From Liolophura sinensis (Eukaryota; Mollusca; Polyplacophora; Chitonida; Chitonidae), in contig NC_088295.1 of the NCBI RefSeq assembly GCF_032854445.1, forward strand, positions 17,657,385-17,721,384: a stretch of DNA of 64,000 bases, given 5' to 3'. How positions within the stretch are numbered: the first letter of the stretch is position 1; each line of letters begins with the position of its first letter. Shown in pieces: positions 35,583 through 46,430 of the stretch. The translations under genes and the position numbers were made by a program. The notes under the pieces were generated by a model. That model did no database searches and had not been told where the DNA came from. It worked only from the letters and a program-made list of their open reading frames with translations.

Positions 35583-36042
35583 GTATCCCCCGTGTCCGAA
35601 GCAGAAAGCAATGTTAGGTAAATGTTAAGGGTGATATCTTGAAAAAAAACTGCATGTATTGAGCTCAGGTTTTGCATAGTACAAGTAAAACACAATAATA
35701 TGAATGGGATGGTCCGTATTTGTTTTTTAATGAACAAAACTTTAAAAAATTCGGTAAATGTTAAATGTTAGGGTTGTTATCTAAAAAAAAATTATGCATG
35801 GAATGCAGCTATGTATCCCCCGCGTCCGAAGCAGAAAGCAATGTTAGGTAAATGTTAAGGGTGATATCTTGAAAAAAAAACTGCATGTATTGAGCTCAGG
35901 TTTTGCATAGTACAAGTAAAACACAATAATATGAATGGGATGGTCCGTATTTGTTTTTTAATTAACAAAACTTTAAAAAATTCGGTAAATGTTAAATGTT
36001 AGGGTTGTTATCTAAAAAAAAAATATGCATGGAATGCAGTTA
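35583..36042 (+). repeat. Two-copy direct repeat, 230-bp unit, downstream of ALKBH3
   Basis: GTATCCCCCGTGTCCGAAGC at 35583 recurs at 35813 with one change, and everything up to AATGCAG(C/T)TAT is nearly identical between copies. A recent simple duplication without inverted ends or coding sense. Confidence 0.9.
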
Positions 36043-36726
36043 TCCATACATGTAAAGCACAATAATGTTCCGTCGTGAAATCCCTGCATGTGTACTAATT
36101 ACCATAGATTATGACCTTCGCATATCTCTTGTCTGTTAGAAGCCATGTTACAGTACAAGTCTTGCAGAAGTTTTGCAGCAACATGAATCCTACAGGAGAG
36201 CTCTTCGGAAGCATAGCTACCAAATGCTTATTTTATTTATTTATTTTTTTTTTTTTGTAATTTACGAAAACATGAGTCATGAAAATACATTTTTTTCCAG
36301 TCATAAGCAGTGAAGTCTTGAACAATGAATAATAAATTGTACAGAGAGTTGAGATACTTTATGTGAATACATCTTAACGTCAGCATTCATGTTATGCATT
36401 TAGTACTACACTCCGCGTAAAGGGTACCATACGTGTACCATAAAGCGGGGCATGGGTCATCTTGCAATTCTGAGGAACTGGATCCAATTCGACAAAGCCG
36501 ACCTCCGCATAACACTTATGTCGAAACGTTTGAGGAAATCTTGGGATCGTGGGCATCTAACGGTGTTGGAAAAGATTCGGTGTGTGCAGGTGGACGACGA
36601 CTGGTGGCAACTGTCACATGACAGTCACATGGCCTGATGCATCACAATGACTTCGAGCAAACTGTGCTCAACTTTGTGCAAGCATGCGTAAATAGATGCA
36701 ACTGGATGCTTTGGGTTGCATAAAAG
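36043..36726. other. Intergenic DNA with a small unrecognised open frame
   Basis: The 36430-36640 part is GC-richer than its surroundings and holds overlapping 61-62 codon frames (one contains KSWDRGHLTVLEKIRCVQVD). I recognise no family and see no splice partners. It may be part of an unknown gene or chance. Confidence 0.3.
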
Positions 36727-36947
36727 TATGTATTTATTTGATTGGTGTTTCACACTGTACCCAATAGTATTTCACCTCTGCAGCGGTGGCGAACATTGTG
36801 TTGGGAGGAAACCAGGCAGAGCTCAAAGGAAATCCACAAACATTCGCAGGATGCTGGAAGACCTTCCCACGTACGGCCAGAGAGTAAGCCAATATGAGCT
36901 GGGCTTGACTCACAGCAACCACAATGGTGGGAGCCTTCTGGGTCATT
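36727..36947 (-). mobile_element. SINE family 1, diverged, joined to minisatellite G
   Basis: ATTTGATTGGTGTTTCACAC, GGGAGGAAACCAGGCAGAG, CTTCCCACGTACGGCCAG and TTCTGGGTCATTG. The head is lost exactly where the 43-bp array begins. Confidence 0.85.
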
Positions 36948-37990
36948 GATCAACATGAACATGGAGTGACTTGCCCTAAGAGAAACACCTTATCGACATG
37001 AACATGGAGTGACTTGCCCTAAGAGAAACACCTGATCAACAAGAACATGGAGTGATCTGCCCTAGGAGAAACACCTGATCAACATAAACATGGAGTGACC
37101 CGCCTCAAGAGAAACAGACAATCAACATGAACATGGAGTGGCGTGCCCTAAGAGAAACACCTTATCAACATGAACATGGAGTGACCTGCCTCAAGAGAAA
37201 CAGCTTATCGACATGAACATGGAGTGACCTGCCTCAAGAGAAACACCTGATCAATATGAAAATGGAGTGGCCTGCCCTAAGAGAAACACCTTATCGACAT
37301 GAACATGAAGTGGCCTGCTCTAAGAGAAACACCTTATTGACATGAACATGGAGTGACCTGCTCTAAGAGAAACACCTTATCGACATGAACATGAAGTGGC
37401 CTGCTCTAAGAGAAACACCTTATTGACATGAACATGGAGTGACCTGCCCCAGGAGAAGCACCATATCGACATGAACATGTAGTGGCCTGTCCTAAGAGAA
37501 ATAGCTTGTCAACATGAACATGGAGTGGCCTGCTTCAAGAGAAACCGCTTATCAACATGAACATGAAGTGACCTGCCCTAAGAGAAACAGCTTATTGACA
37601 TGAACATGGAGTGACCTGCCCTAAGAGAAACAGCTTATGGACATGAACGTGGAGTGGCCTGCCCTAAGAGAAACACCTTATCGACATGAACATGGAGTGG
37701 CCTGCCCTAAGGGAAACACGTTATCGACATAAACACGGAGTGACCTGCCCTAAGAGAAACACCTTGTCAACATGAACATGGAGTGACCTGCCCTAAGAGA
37801 AGCGCCATATCAACATCAACATGAAGTGACCTGCCCTATGAGAAACACCTTGTCAACATGAACACGGAGTGGTCTTCCCTAAGACAAACATCTTGTGAAC
37901 ATGAACATGTAGTGGCCTACAGTTAAATTGCTTCGGAAACACCTTTTATATCAAAACGAACATATGGGGACTTGCTCTAAATGAAACACC
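36948..37990. repeat. Minisatellite G, 43-bp unit, about 24 copies
   Basis: ACATGAACATGGAGTGACCT followed by GCCCTAAGAGAAACACCTTA repeats every 43 bp (for example 36961 and 37004). Sequence varies among copies, with the largest drift at the right end. Confidence 0.94.
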
Positions 37991-38019
37991 ATATCGAGGT
38001 AGAAGATAAAGTAGAAATA

Positions 38020-38610
38020 ATTTTATTTATTCATTTGATTGTTTTAACGCCATACTCGAGAATTTTTCACATGGATCAACAGGGATTAAGGAAGCGGGAT
38101 TTTTTCCTAAAAATCAGCGATTTTCCATTTACATGCTTCCAGGAACCGGCCTTGAACTTTTAGACCTCAACCCCCTTAAATTCCCTCCCCCCTATCCCAC
38201 CCTTCACCACCAGCAACTTTCAAAGTACATGCGCGGCCGTAGCTCTGTAGGGCTGTGGTTACGTATGCTATCACAGCCCAGTCTTGTTCCATAAGCTTGC
38301 CTTGCACACCTCTGTACTTCCTTTGCTGGCTTTAATATACTACTGTAGGTCACCAAATAATGTGTCTGTCCGTAGTCTCAGCTGTCAGTTCCAGGCAGGT
38401 GTCATCACTAGTAAACCCAGACAAGCAGCGAGCATTACGGTGATAGGACGCCGGGCAGAGCGCGGAAAAAACCCACGACCATCCGTAGGTTGTAGCCTTC
38501 CCACGTACTGTCGGAGAAGCCAGCATGAGCTAGACTCCAGCGACCGCATTGGTGAGAGGCTCCTGGGTCATTACGCTGCGCTAGCTAACCAACAGAGGGA
38601 CACAGACCCC
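38020..38610 (-). mobile_element. Mosaic: split SINE family 1 with a MITE family B piece inside
   Basis: The inverted SINE tail (TTCATTTGATTGTTTTAACG, to about 38066) is followed by 170 bp of unassigned sequence, then the left part of MITE family B (38240-38423). The inverted SINE body and head resume at 38424 (GCGAGCATTACGGTGATAGG to CTAACCAACAGAGG). The order suggests insertion of other DNA into an old SINE followed by loss of one MITE end. The history is uncertain. Confidence 0.6.
38240..38423 (+). mobile_element. MITE family B, partial copy
   Basis: TAGCTCTGTAGGGCTGTGG opens the copy, followed by AAGCTTGCCTTGCA, AATGTGTCTGTCCGTA and CCCAGACAAGCA in the same order as 52498-52755. The right terminal repeat is missing. 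Confidence 0.75.
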
Positions 38611-41224
38611 CATTACAACTTCCGTTTTTCGGTAGGGACGATTGTAGTTCTGTGAATTTTAGGGTATAAAGTCTTTTTTTGCTCCCAGGCGTCCATTTTT
38701 GGTGCACAGGTGCATGCTTGGTATTAAAATGCTGGAAACTGTCTAAACTTTGAGGAGGTATGAGCTTTATTGATGAAAGTTTGAAATTCTGGGCGAGAGG
38801 ACACAAGGTGTGAGGTAGTGATGAGGCTGCGAGTGACGTCCCCTTGGCGTTGCTAGGCACGCCTCCCAGCTGCCGGCATGGAAAGGTCCAGATTTTGACG
38901 GTCAACCTATGTCAAGATTTTTATGGCTTCTTTCTCACAGGCTGGGCCAGGTATGCACCAAAGCTTATTGGCCACGGAATGTTTGGGACTGAGCTACAGC
39001 GCTAGACGTTAACATTGTCACGTATGGAAAATTAATAGGGGTCCGAGGCCAGAGCCACGGAGGCCCCCCTCACAAGAAGTCCATGTACAGAGAAATGTTG
39101 TCAAGTGAAGCGGAACAATTTGTACATGTTTGGATATGTTTCAGCCAAGGTGTTGTCGCGCATGCTATACATGAACACATGCATATGCCCAGACTAGAAG
39201 ATTAGCCAAAAAAACGGCGGTAAATCACATTAACAGCTGTCACAGGTGATACAAACACATTGTACTCTTGGTTTTATTTTACACTGGACATAGCAGATAC
39301 ACATTATACTCCCTACGTTATACCCAAAAACATACACCCAGAACAAAAGCATGCTTGTAAATTGCTGCCGCCAGTGTCCAACTGAGGTATCGGACACACT
39401 AAGCACTGACACTGAATGATTTGCACTTATCTCCAAGCCCACTGCTGTTTATAACCATTTATAGTTCATTGTTTGCTTACGGCCTTGACTGATATTCTCG
39501 TCTACTAACGCCCTTTTATGACCATAAAAAGAATTTTTCAATGGTTTTCGATATGTAGTGTTTGTAACGATCTCTTATCATGATCAAGTTTAGAGCACTA
39601 TACTATTGCCTTCCTTTGTTGCCATAACAAAGTATTTTTATCATGCGTTGCCGTGTATAGCAACTCCCAGGGTAAGCTTGACATTTTACACGTGCATGAT
39701 AAACATATGTTGCCATAAGGTCATAGCAGTCACAAACAACTTGTCTAAATTATTTTTGTGAGTCACTCATGGTTGCCTAGAACATGCGTTTCATGTCGTA
39801 TCTTCTTAATACTATAACTCCAATATGTTTCAAAGGTGTCTTCTTAAGATGGTGTTCAACATAACAATCCGTTTTGCACCTTTGTATAATTTTTGGATAA
39901 ATACGAAAAATCCAATGTTTTCTTCACCATGTCCAAGATAATGGTAAAATTGATCCTATGCTGCATAGTGCTCGGTCAATATATCCACTGTAGGGTAACA
40001 TGAGTGGAAGGTTGAATTGGCATTTGATTACTGTGGACAGTGAAGCTTGTAATGTAAGTTGTGTTCGAATTACCTTGCATCGATGAAAAGCGGCAATCAT
40101 TTGGGAATAGAATGTATTCAGTCAGAATTATACCCACCATTTTACCTTTTAATTAAGTCTCGGTATGATCCACCAGTTTTATTGCGCATAATTGATTTGT
40201 ACAATGCAGGCTTAACAACTGTACGGTATATATGTATATATGTACGGTATATATGTATATGTATGTATATATGTACAGTGCATGTGAACTAAGATAGTAT
40301 CCAGTTCAGTGCTTTCATGTACATATATGGACCATGCAGTTTTTTTTTTTATACTTGTAATGATTTGGGTGAGGCGTGCTGTCTCGTTATTATGAACAAT
40401 GGGCAACAAACTAGTAGGCCCTATTTATACTAATCAAAAATCGACTGGAAATCGACATGACAGCGTAATGGTAAATCTGAATTGCTGCCCACATCTTATA
40501 TTCGGATTTATGAAAGGTATCCAAAAAATACTCATTAGGCCTGTTTCAACTTACGTACGTGCTTAGCTGTCCTTAGCTGTGATATACGAGGGTCCAGATC
40601 AGGCTTGTACAGGTGGGTTTACAGTGGGAGCGGGGCACTATTGGTATGGCGGTGCATACTTATTTGTGGAGTAAGAAGTGGGTGTTTCGCGTATGTGAGC
40701 TCTTGTGGGTCCTAGCGCATGTGAGCTCGAGTGAGCTCACACTGGATATAGTCGCCACCCTTTCTGATATCGGGATAACCATCTGTCCGTACAGCACGTG
40801 CAGGAAACCAAAAAACTAGAACAGGTATTTTGGGAAACACCAAAGTGGAGACAGACTTCTTGTATAAACCTGTTCGCTTAGAATAGCCAGCCATTGCTTG
40901 TCTTGGCAAGAGAACCCGGTCGTGTTTGTAGGCTCTAGTAAACATTAGCAGCGAATAAATGACGATGGCATACCAATTATACCGGGCTATGGTAGATAAC
41001 TACAAGAAAGGATGGTATTTACATCAAGTTTGAATGCCGCCGGTTTAATCTTCCTAGACTGTCGTATCATTGGTATTGCTTGCCTGACAGGATCATGGTT
41101 CAGGGCACGGCCGACTGTGACCTCCCCCTTTAACTTTCCCTGTTTTCAAGCTTACATGCTTTACCCTGAACTTGTTCGGATGATGTCAAGACTATTTAGG
41201 ATTTATTTTATAGTTACTTTTATG

Positions 41225-41227
<3 letters not shown>
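38611..41227. other. Intergenic DNA, no supported gene
   Basis: Holds a SINE head scrap (GAGCCACGGAGGCCCC near 39051-39067), a short TATG-type microsatellite at about 40226-40275 and scattered short frames. No gene or array seen. Confidence 0.5.
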
Positions 41228-41301
<74 letters not shown>

Positions 41302-41477
41302 GCCTCCGTGGCTCAGTTGGTTAGCGCGCTTTCTCTCCGGCCTTATGTGGGAAGGTCTGCCAGCTACCTGCGGATGGTCGTGGGTTTCCCCCGGGTTCTG
41401 CCCGGTTTCCACCCACCATAATGCTGGCCGCCGTCGTATAAGTGAAATATTCTTGAGTACGGCGTAAAACATCAATC

Positions 41478-41542
<65 letters not shown>
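41228..41542. repeat. TA microsatellite interrupted by a SINE
   Basis: (TA)n at 41228-41297 and again at 41497-41540, with the SINE at 41299-41495 between them. Confidence 0.95.
41299..41495 (+). mobile_element. SINE family 1 with internal deletion, inside a TA repeat
   Basis: The head GGCCTCCGTGGCTCAGTTGG is joined at GCGCGCT directly to TTCTCTCCGGCC, removing about 70 bp that includes the box B region. The rest is nearly perfect and ends in a 17-base A-run. The target duplication is hidden in the TA repeat. Confidence 0.92.
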
Positions 41543-42233
41543 AGCCTATCTTTTCAATGACTGATTAAGTGTACAGTTACGAAATTAACTCTTTAGACAC
41601 TTGTGGTATCACTTTTTTCATGGCTTTCCGTTCTAGGTGCTGAAGAGCACTTTTGCTTTATTTGGATGCTCGTGTAAATAGATGATTCCGCCTGTCATCG
41701 CCCACCTGAAGTAGGGTGCTTCAGTATTGACTCTGCCTAAGCATGATACTCATTGTATGATATTGTTGTCTCTATGGCAGTGTCTCTTTCCAGTGATTGC
41801 GCAATTTCTGGGGTTTTTTTTGGATTTGTGACACGGCTCATGGGGCTTGCAATTACCTGTGTCAATATCGACCAGGTGTGGCTATAGTCCGAGTTTGTCT
41901 TACTATTGCGGAAGGTGCCGTTAAGCATGCAATTGCAGTACAATGGGCCTGGGTCCCCTCACCAATGCAATGCAACCACTAGGGTGGGTCTGATCGATAA
42001 TAGAGGTCCGAAAGCAGGCGCGCTCACGTGCTCATCGTCACGTACACAGCTGAACTGGCTACGTGCAAAATCTTAACGACCTTAATCTTCTAAGTGCTTT
42101 ACATATCAAATATTTGAAATCCAGGTAGCCAGCGGGTACAGTCCTCTAAACGGAGTATCACGCCGTCACCAAGGCTCTTTCAGTGTAAAACATGGACGCT
42201 GTATGCCTTATAACCTTTGCCCCTAGATTATCC
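41543..42233. other. Intergenic DNA, nothing recognised
   Basis: Short frames only; no repeats or signals noted. Confidence 0.5.
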
Positions 42234-42243
42234 TCTACGTTCT

Positions 42244-42495
42244 TTTTGGGGGCCTCCATGGCTCAGTTGGTGAGCGTAATGACCCAGAAGCCCCTCACCA
42301 ATGCTATCGCTGTGAGTTCAAGTCCAGCTCAGACTGGCTTCCTCTCCGGCCGTGAGTGGGACCTGCGGATGGTCGTGTGTTTCCTCTGGGCTCAGCCCGG
42401 TTTCCTCCCACCATAATGCTGGCCGCCGTCGTATAAGTGATGAAATATTCTTGAGTACGGCGTAAAACACCTTTCAAATAAATCAAATAAATAAA
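42244..42495 (+). mobile_element. SINE family 1 with a shortened head, 10-bp target-site duplication
   Basis: Head GGGCCTCCATGGCTCAG, a deletion that removes GTTAGCGCGCTAGCGCA-like sequence, then body, tail and an (AAAT)n end. Flanked by TCTACGTTCT at 42234-42243 and 42496-42505. Confidence 0.9.
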
Positions 42496-42505
42496 TCTAC
42501 GTTCT

Positions 42506-43264
42506 ATTTAGGGTACGTTAAAAACTTAATCGATGAGTATAACATTATAAACGGTAGCTTATCGGTTATTGAAGCACCCAATAGAAGGTTATGGTGCTTG
42601 TGACTGAAGCCACAGACAGGTAACTAATACTGAAATGGGGATTGTGAAATAAAGAACTCAACAGAAGCAGCGCATAGTTTAATAATGAATGTGTTTGAAA
42701 AGTCTGACAAGCTTTTATGTAAGTAAGGAAATTAAGATAAGTGTGGGAAGATTCATACATATAATATGTTATAGGTAACAATTGGTGACGAATTGCCGAG
42801 GCTATTAAGAAATTATAAAGAAAGTAGGATAAAAAATTATTTATGAACATTTCGGAATATTTTATTATATTTCTTCTCTTTGTACAAAGCCTATATAATT
42901 AATACGCTGTCAGCATGTATATGAATTCATTAAGCTTCACCTGAATACACTATTCACGTGACCACATTCTTTCCACGAGCCAATTCTGTATTTCTGTTAT
43001 AAATAATGTAAAAATTATATTAATGAGATAAAACCATACAAACATTAGGGTTTTAATCACGCCAGTAATTTAACTGCCATTTGTCTTATATTGAATATGT
43101 ACACATATTTGTAGAATGTATCAAAATTTTTTAGGGTATATAAAATGAAATGAAGAGGGTTGTTGAAGGTAAAATTTCTATGAAAGGACATGCATATAAT
43201 TAGATCTCTGACAGAAATGATACATAACGACTGTGTGCGTAGTACAGTGCTTGCTTAGAAACTA
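42506..43264. other. Intergenic AT-rich DNA, nothing recognised
   Basis: A 94-codon minus-strand frame (42566-42850) has low-complexity composition and no family resemblance. Confidence 0.5.
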
Positions 43265-43475
43265 TGGAATATCCACGTCTTTAAAGGCTGGGAAGTTTTT
43301 GGAGGCTATGCGGTGTTCGATGCTTAGAGGCTATGTTGCGTCCAAATGTTTAGAGGCTATGAAGTGTCCACATGTAAAAAGGGCTATAACGTGTCCACAT
43401 GTTTACAGGCTATGAAGTGTTCATTTTTTTAGAAGCTGTATGAAATGTCTAGTGTTTACAGGCTATGAAGTGTTT
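43265..43475. repeat. Minisatellite K, ~30-bp unit, about 6 degenerate copies
   Basis: AGAGGCTATGAAGTGTCCAC with variants (GGCTATGTTGCGTCCA, AGGGCTATAACGTGTCC) at about 30-bp spacing. Confidence 0.8.
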
Positions 43476-43851
43476 TGGAAGGTTTTTGGAAGTGATATTT
43501 CATCTCGTATACATAACCTTATTACCCTCTCAAATATACTTAATTAAACAAGCATTTGAAACTATGTGATTAGTTTTTATATAATAGTTTTCAAGAAGTG
43601 GTAAATAGGGCTGGTCAACAATATTTGTACATCTCAAATTACCAGCTAATCAGTAGGCCTAATGGTTCAGTTGCAGAGGTCATTTCCTATCTGACACGAT
43701 AAGAGTGTTCGAGTTAAAGTATATGAGTTTTGCTGTAGAACGAAGAATAATATAAGATGGTTAGTTTTTCAGATGTATTTAGAGTAGAGTGGGCCTATAG
43801 CTGGATGAATACCACGACGACATCGATGTAAACCTTTTTCGTGATATGCCG

Positions 43852-44168
43852 CTTCTGAAGGCGGTAGATCCAGGGTCAATCCTGGATCGGATCACAACTA
43901 AGACCTTAAAAAGAGGAAGTTCTAGCTTCCTCGCTTGGCGTTCAGTAGTAAGGGGAAGTACAGCGACTGGTTGACCCATGTCAGTATAATGGCTTGGGTG
44001 GGGCGCCTTGCTTGCATTCGGTAAGTCGTCTCCGTGAAGCAGCACTAGATAAAAGAGCGGTGGCAACAAGGAGGCATATTACACGTGCATGCATTCTAAG
44101 GACTTCTTCGTCGTCATATGACTGAAAAATTGATTAGTACGACGATAAACCCAAATCACTCACTCGCT
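43852..44168 (+). mobile_element. SINE family 2, nearly complete
   Basis: A head with a box B-like GGGTCAATCC, body blocks CTTCCTCGCTTGGCG, AGTACAGCGACTGGTTGACC, TAAGTCGTCTCCGTGAAGCA, and the tail CGTCGTCATATGACTGAAAA then AAATCACTCACTC. Inverted copies lie at 57183-57500 and 60864-60978. Confidence 0.85.
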
Positions 44169-44169
44169 G

Positions 44170-45060
44170 TTTTGGTATGACTTATCAAAGTTCTACATGT
44201 AGTACATTAATTACCAACACATTGGTCACAATGACACACGACTGTCAGCCCTTTATAACGATTATTATTACTTAGTGGCCATGCTAGTCATCAGTTCATG
44301 ACAACACAGTCAACTGAAAGCTGCACCTACACAGTTTTGTTCATGTATTCAATATCTGTTTATGTGTTACGTGAAGTTCTTGACTGCTACCTTGCATCCG
44401 CAAACACATTTGTTAACGGAAGAGGGTCATGGCTGAGTGCTTAAAAAGGATATATATACCGCAGATTTTTACCCATATCGGCTACTGTAATTAAATTTCC
44501 TGTATTTACCAAGAATAGCTCAGAACATTGCCTCAGTAATATCATACCTGTACTACTTACGGTACTGACTGAAATGTTTCTACAGTTTGAAAAAGTTATG
44601 ATGCGAACCGTTATTTAAATTTTAGGAATGTTACTGCCAGCCGATTTTTAACGGAAAGACATGCACAGACGAGGCTGATAGCTTGTGAAAGGTAATTATT
44701 TAGGCCATGATCCAGTAATAACAAAAAATCGATTTGCGTTGTTCGATTTTTTGCCCAATCTCTCCGGTAAAACCACTTTAATGTGCCTGCCTGTAGGATA
44801 TATATGAAGGATGAGGTAGGGGTTCAATATGGCCTTAGATATAGGATTTAACCACTCTCACTGTTGGTAGGCCATTGGTGACAACAAGCGGTTGACCGCG
44901 ATAGTGTGTGTCTTTTGTGCAGCCCAACATTCGTTGAGCTGTCTTCTATCAATATGGTACGCATACATGTACGCCATATCACGCGGGAAAAGTCGTCAGT
45001 AAACTGCATACATTGTCGGTGGCATATTGCCCCGGGCATTCCCGTTTCTATGGTGGCTGA
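44170..45060. other. Intergenic DNA, nothing recognised
   Basis: No supported gene or repeat. Confidence 0.5.
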
Positions 45061-45310
45061 TAGCGGCCATTTTAAGAAAACCGGGCCCTCCGTGTGATCC
45101 ACGACTCCGCGGACGTCGTGGTTCTGCGCGGAACACTCGGATGTCGCAGAGAGTTCCGCTGGTTTCGCGGGTGCGCCAAGATGGTGGTGACCGCGATTTG
45201 AATAAAATCGCACGGACGGCGCGGTTGGACGCTTTACGCGACCTGCGCGTCTTCCGCGCATTTCGCGACCCATGGAGGTCGTAGTTTTATTAAAACCGCA
45301 GTCAAAGATG
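45061..45310. other. Isolated GC-rich block with consecutive short hairpins
   Basis: About 250 bp much richer in G, C and CpG than the surroundings. Perfect inverted repeats lie one after another: CCACGAC with GTCGTGG (45099-45121), GCGGAAC with GTTCCGC (45128-45159) and GCGATTT with AAATCGC (45193-45211). A 169-codon minus-strand frame crosses the block but looks like a composition effect. It could be a structured element, a mobile-element piece or a CpG island; I cannot tell which. Confidence 0.5.
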
Positions 45311-46350
45311 GATGCTGTCGGCCACCATACGTTTCTGACCGCCATCACATTGTGCACAAGAGTTCAGGTGAATTCATTACATATGCATATATATTATATA
45401 TGGGCATATATAGTGACTTTTCACTCTGGTTACCACAGCAACCACGGAAGGCACGACACGTTGTCACCTCTGCAACCACATATCAATCATCCTTTAAACT
45501 GCACACTCATAACAACTGGTGTGGTGGACTGGTTACGATGTACTCTAGAGGGAAGTTGACCTTTGTATCTCTGTAACATCTGCGAGCTTTAATTGCAGTT
45601 TACATAAAACCTTACGTCCTAGACAAACTCACAAAGACAGGGTTTTTTTCAGTAATCAAAATATGCGATCTCGTGACTTGACCAATATCTGGACCTGGTG
45701 CAAATTTCAAAATCCCAGCACAATTCTGTAAATTTCGGTATCAGAAGTATAAAACTTGATCGAAGCACTCACGAAAGTTATAGTGCCATAAAAGAGATGG
45801 CTGCTTAGTAATATCCCTCCAAAAATGCACTCTGGATCAAAAACGTCAATTTTTCGTTCACTGGTTTTAATTTGCCGTATGAAGACCAACATTAACCACA
45901 AAAATATTTTTACTGAAACCTTTATGTGTGCATTTCTACGCGCTGTCAAAGTTTCGTTTTGGTCAACGTTTGTCTTCATATGTAAAACATAAGCTTTGTA
46001 ATGTGATGAGTTTTGTCATATTTTAGCAAGTTAAAAATCTGTATTGTTGCCAAGGTCTATCAGGCATCCTCCACAGCACAGTGGCCTAACAAAGTCGATG
46101 CAGCGAACAACTTGCATATTGGGAAAAAGTTAATCTTGTGGCTCTTTTTTCTTTTCTTTGGAAACATACTTTTGTGTGACTAAAGATAAAGGTCATCTAG
46201 CATTAAATAAGTGTTATCATAAATAAGAATAGATAAGCTATGGTATTACTTAACATTGGGCAATTATAGCGACATCATACGTGAATCCTGGTTGTGAGCA
46301 CATCTGGCCCTATCATTAACACGTTATGCGTAGTGGAAGTATGAGGCTGA
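45311..46350. other. Intergenic DNA, nothing recognised
   Basis: Short open frames only. Confidence 0.5.
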
Positions 46351-46363
46351 AAGTTACATTTGT

Positions 46364-46417
46364 TATATATTTATTTAATTGATTAGTGCATAACGGTGTG
46401 CTCAAGAATTTTTCAGG
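46364..46417 (-). mobile_element. Extremely short SINE family 1 insertion with 13-bp target-site duplication
   Basis: Only the inverted 3' end of the SINE (TTTATTTAATTGATTAGTGC to CTCAAGAATTTTTCA) is present, flanked by AAGTTACATTTGT at 46351-46363 and 46418-46430. An extreme 5' truncation. Confidence 0.85.
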
Positions 46418-46430
46418 AAGTTACATTTGT

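Noticed and set aside
43645-43725. tRNA-like segment (TGGTTCAGTTG ... GTTCGAGTT)
   Set aside because: It has A- and B-box-like pieces, but I could not fold a convincing acceptor stem. More likely a SINE head or chance.
44848-45357. 169-codon minus-strand open frame
   Set aside because: It coincides with the GC-rich hairpin block, where stop codons are rare; the translation shows no family resemblance.
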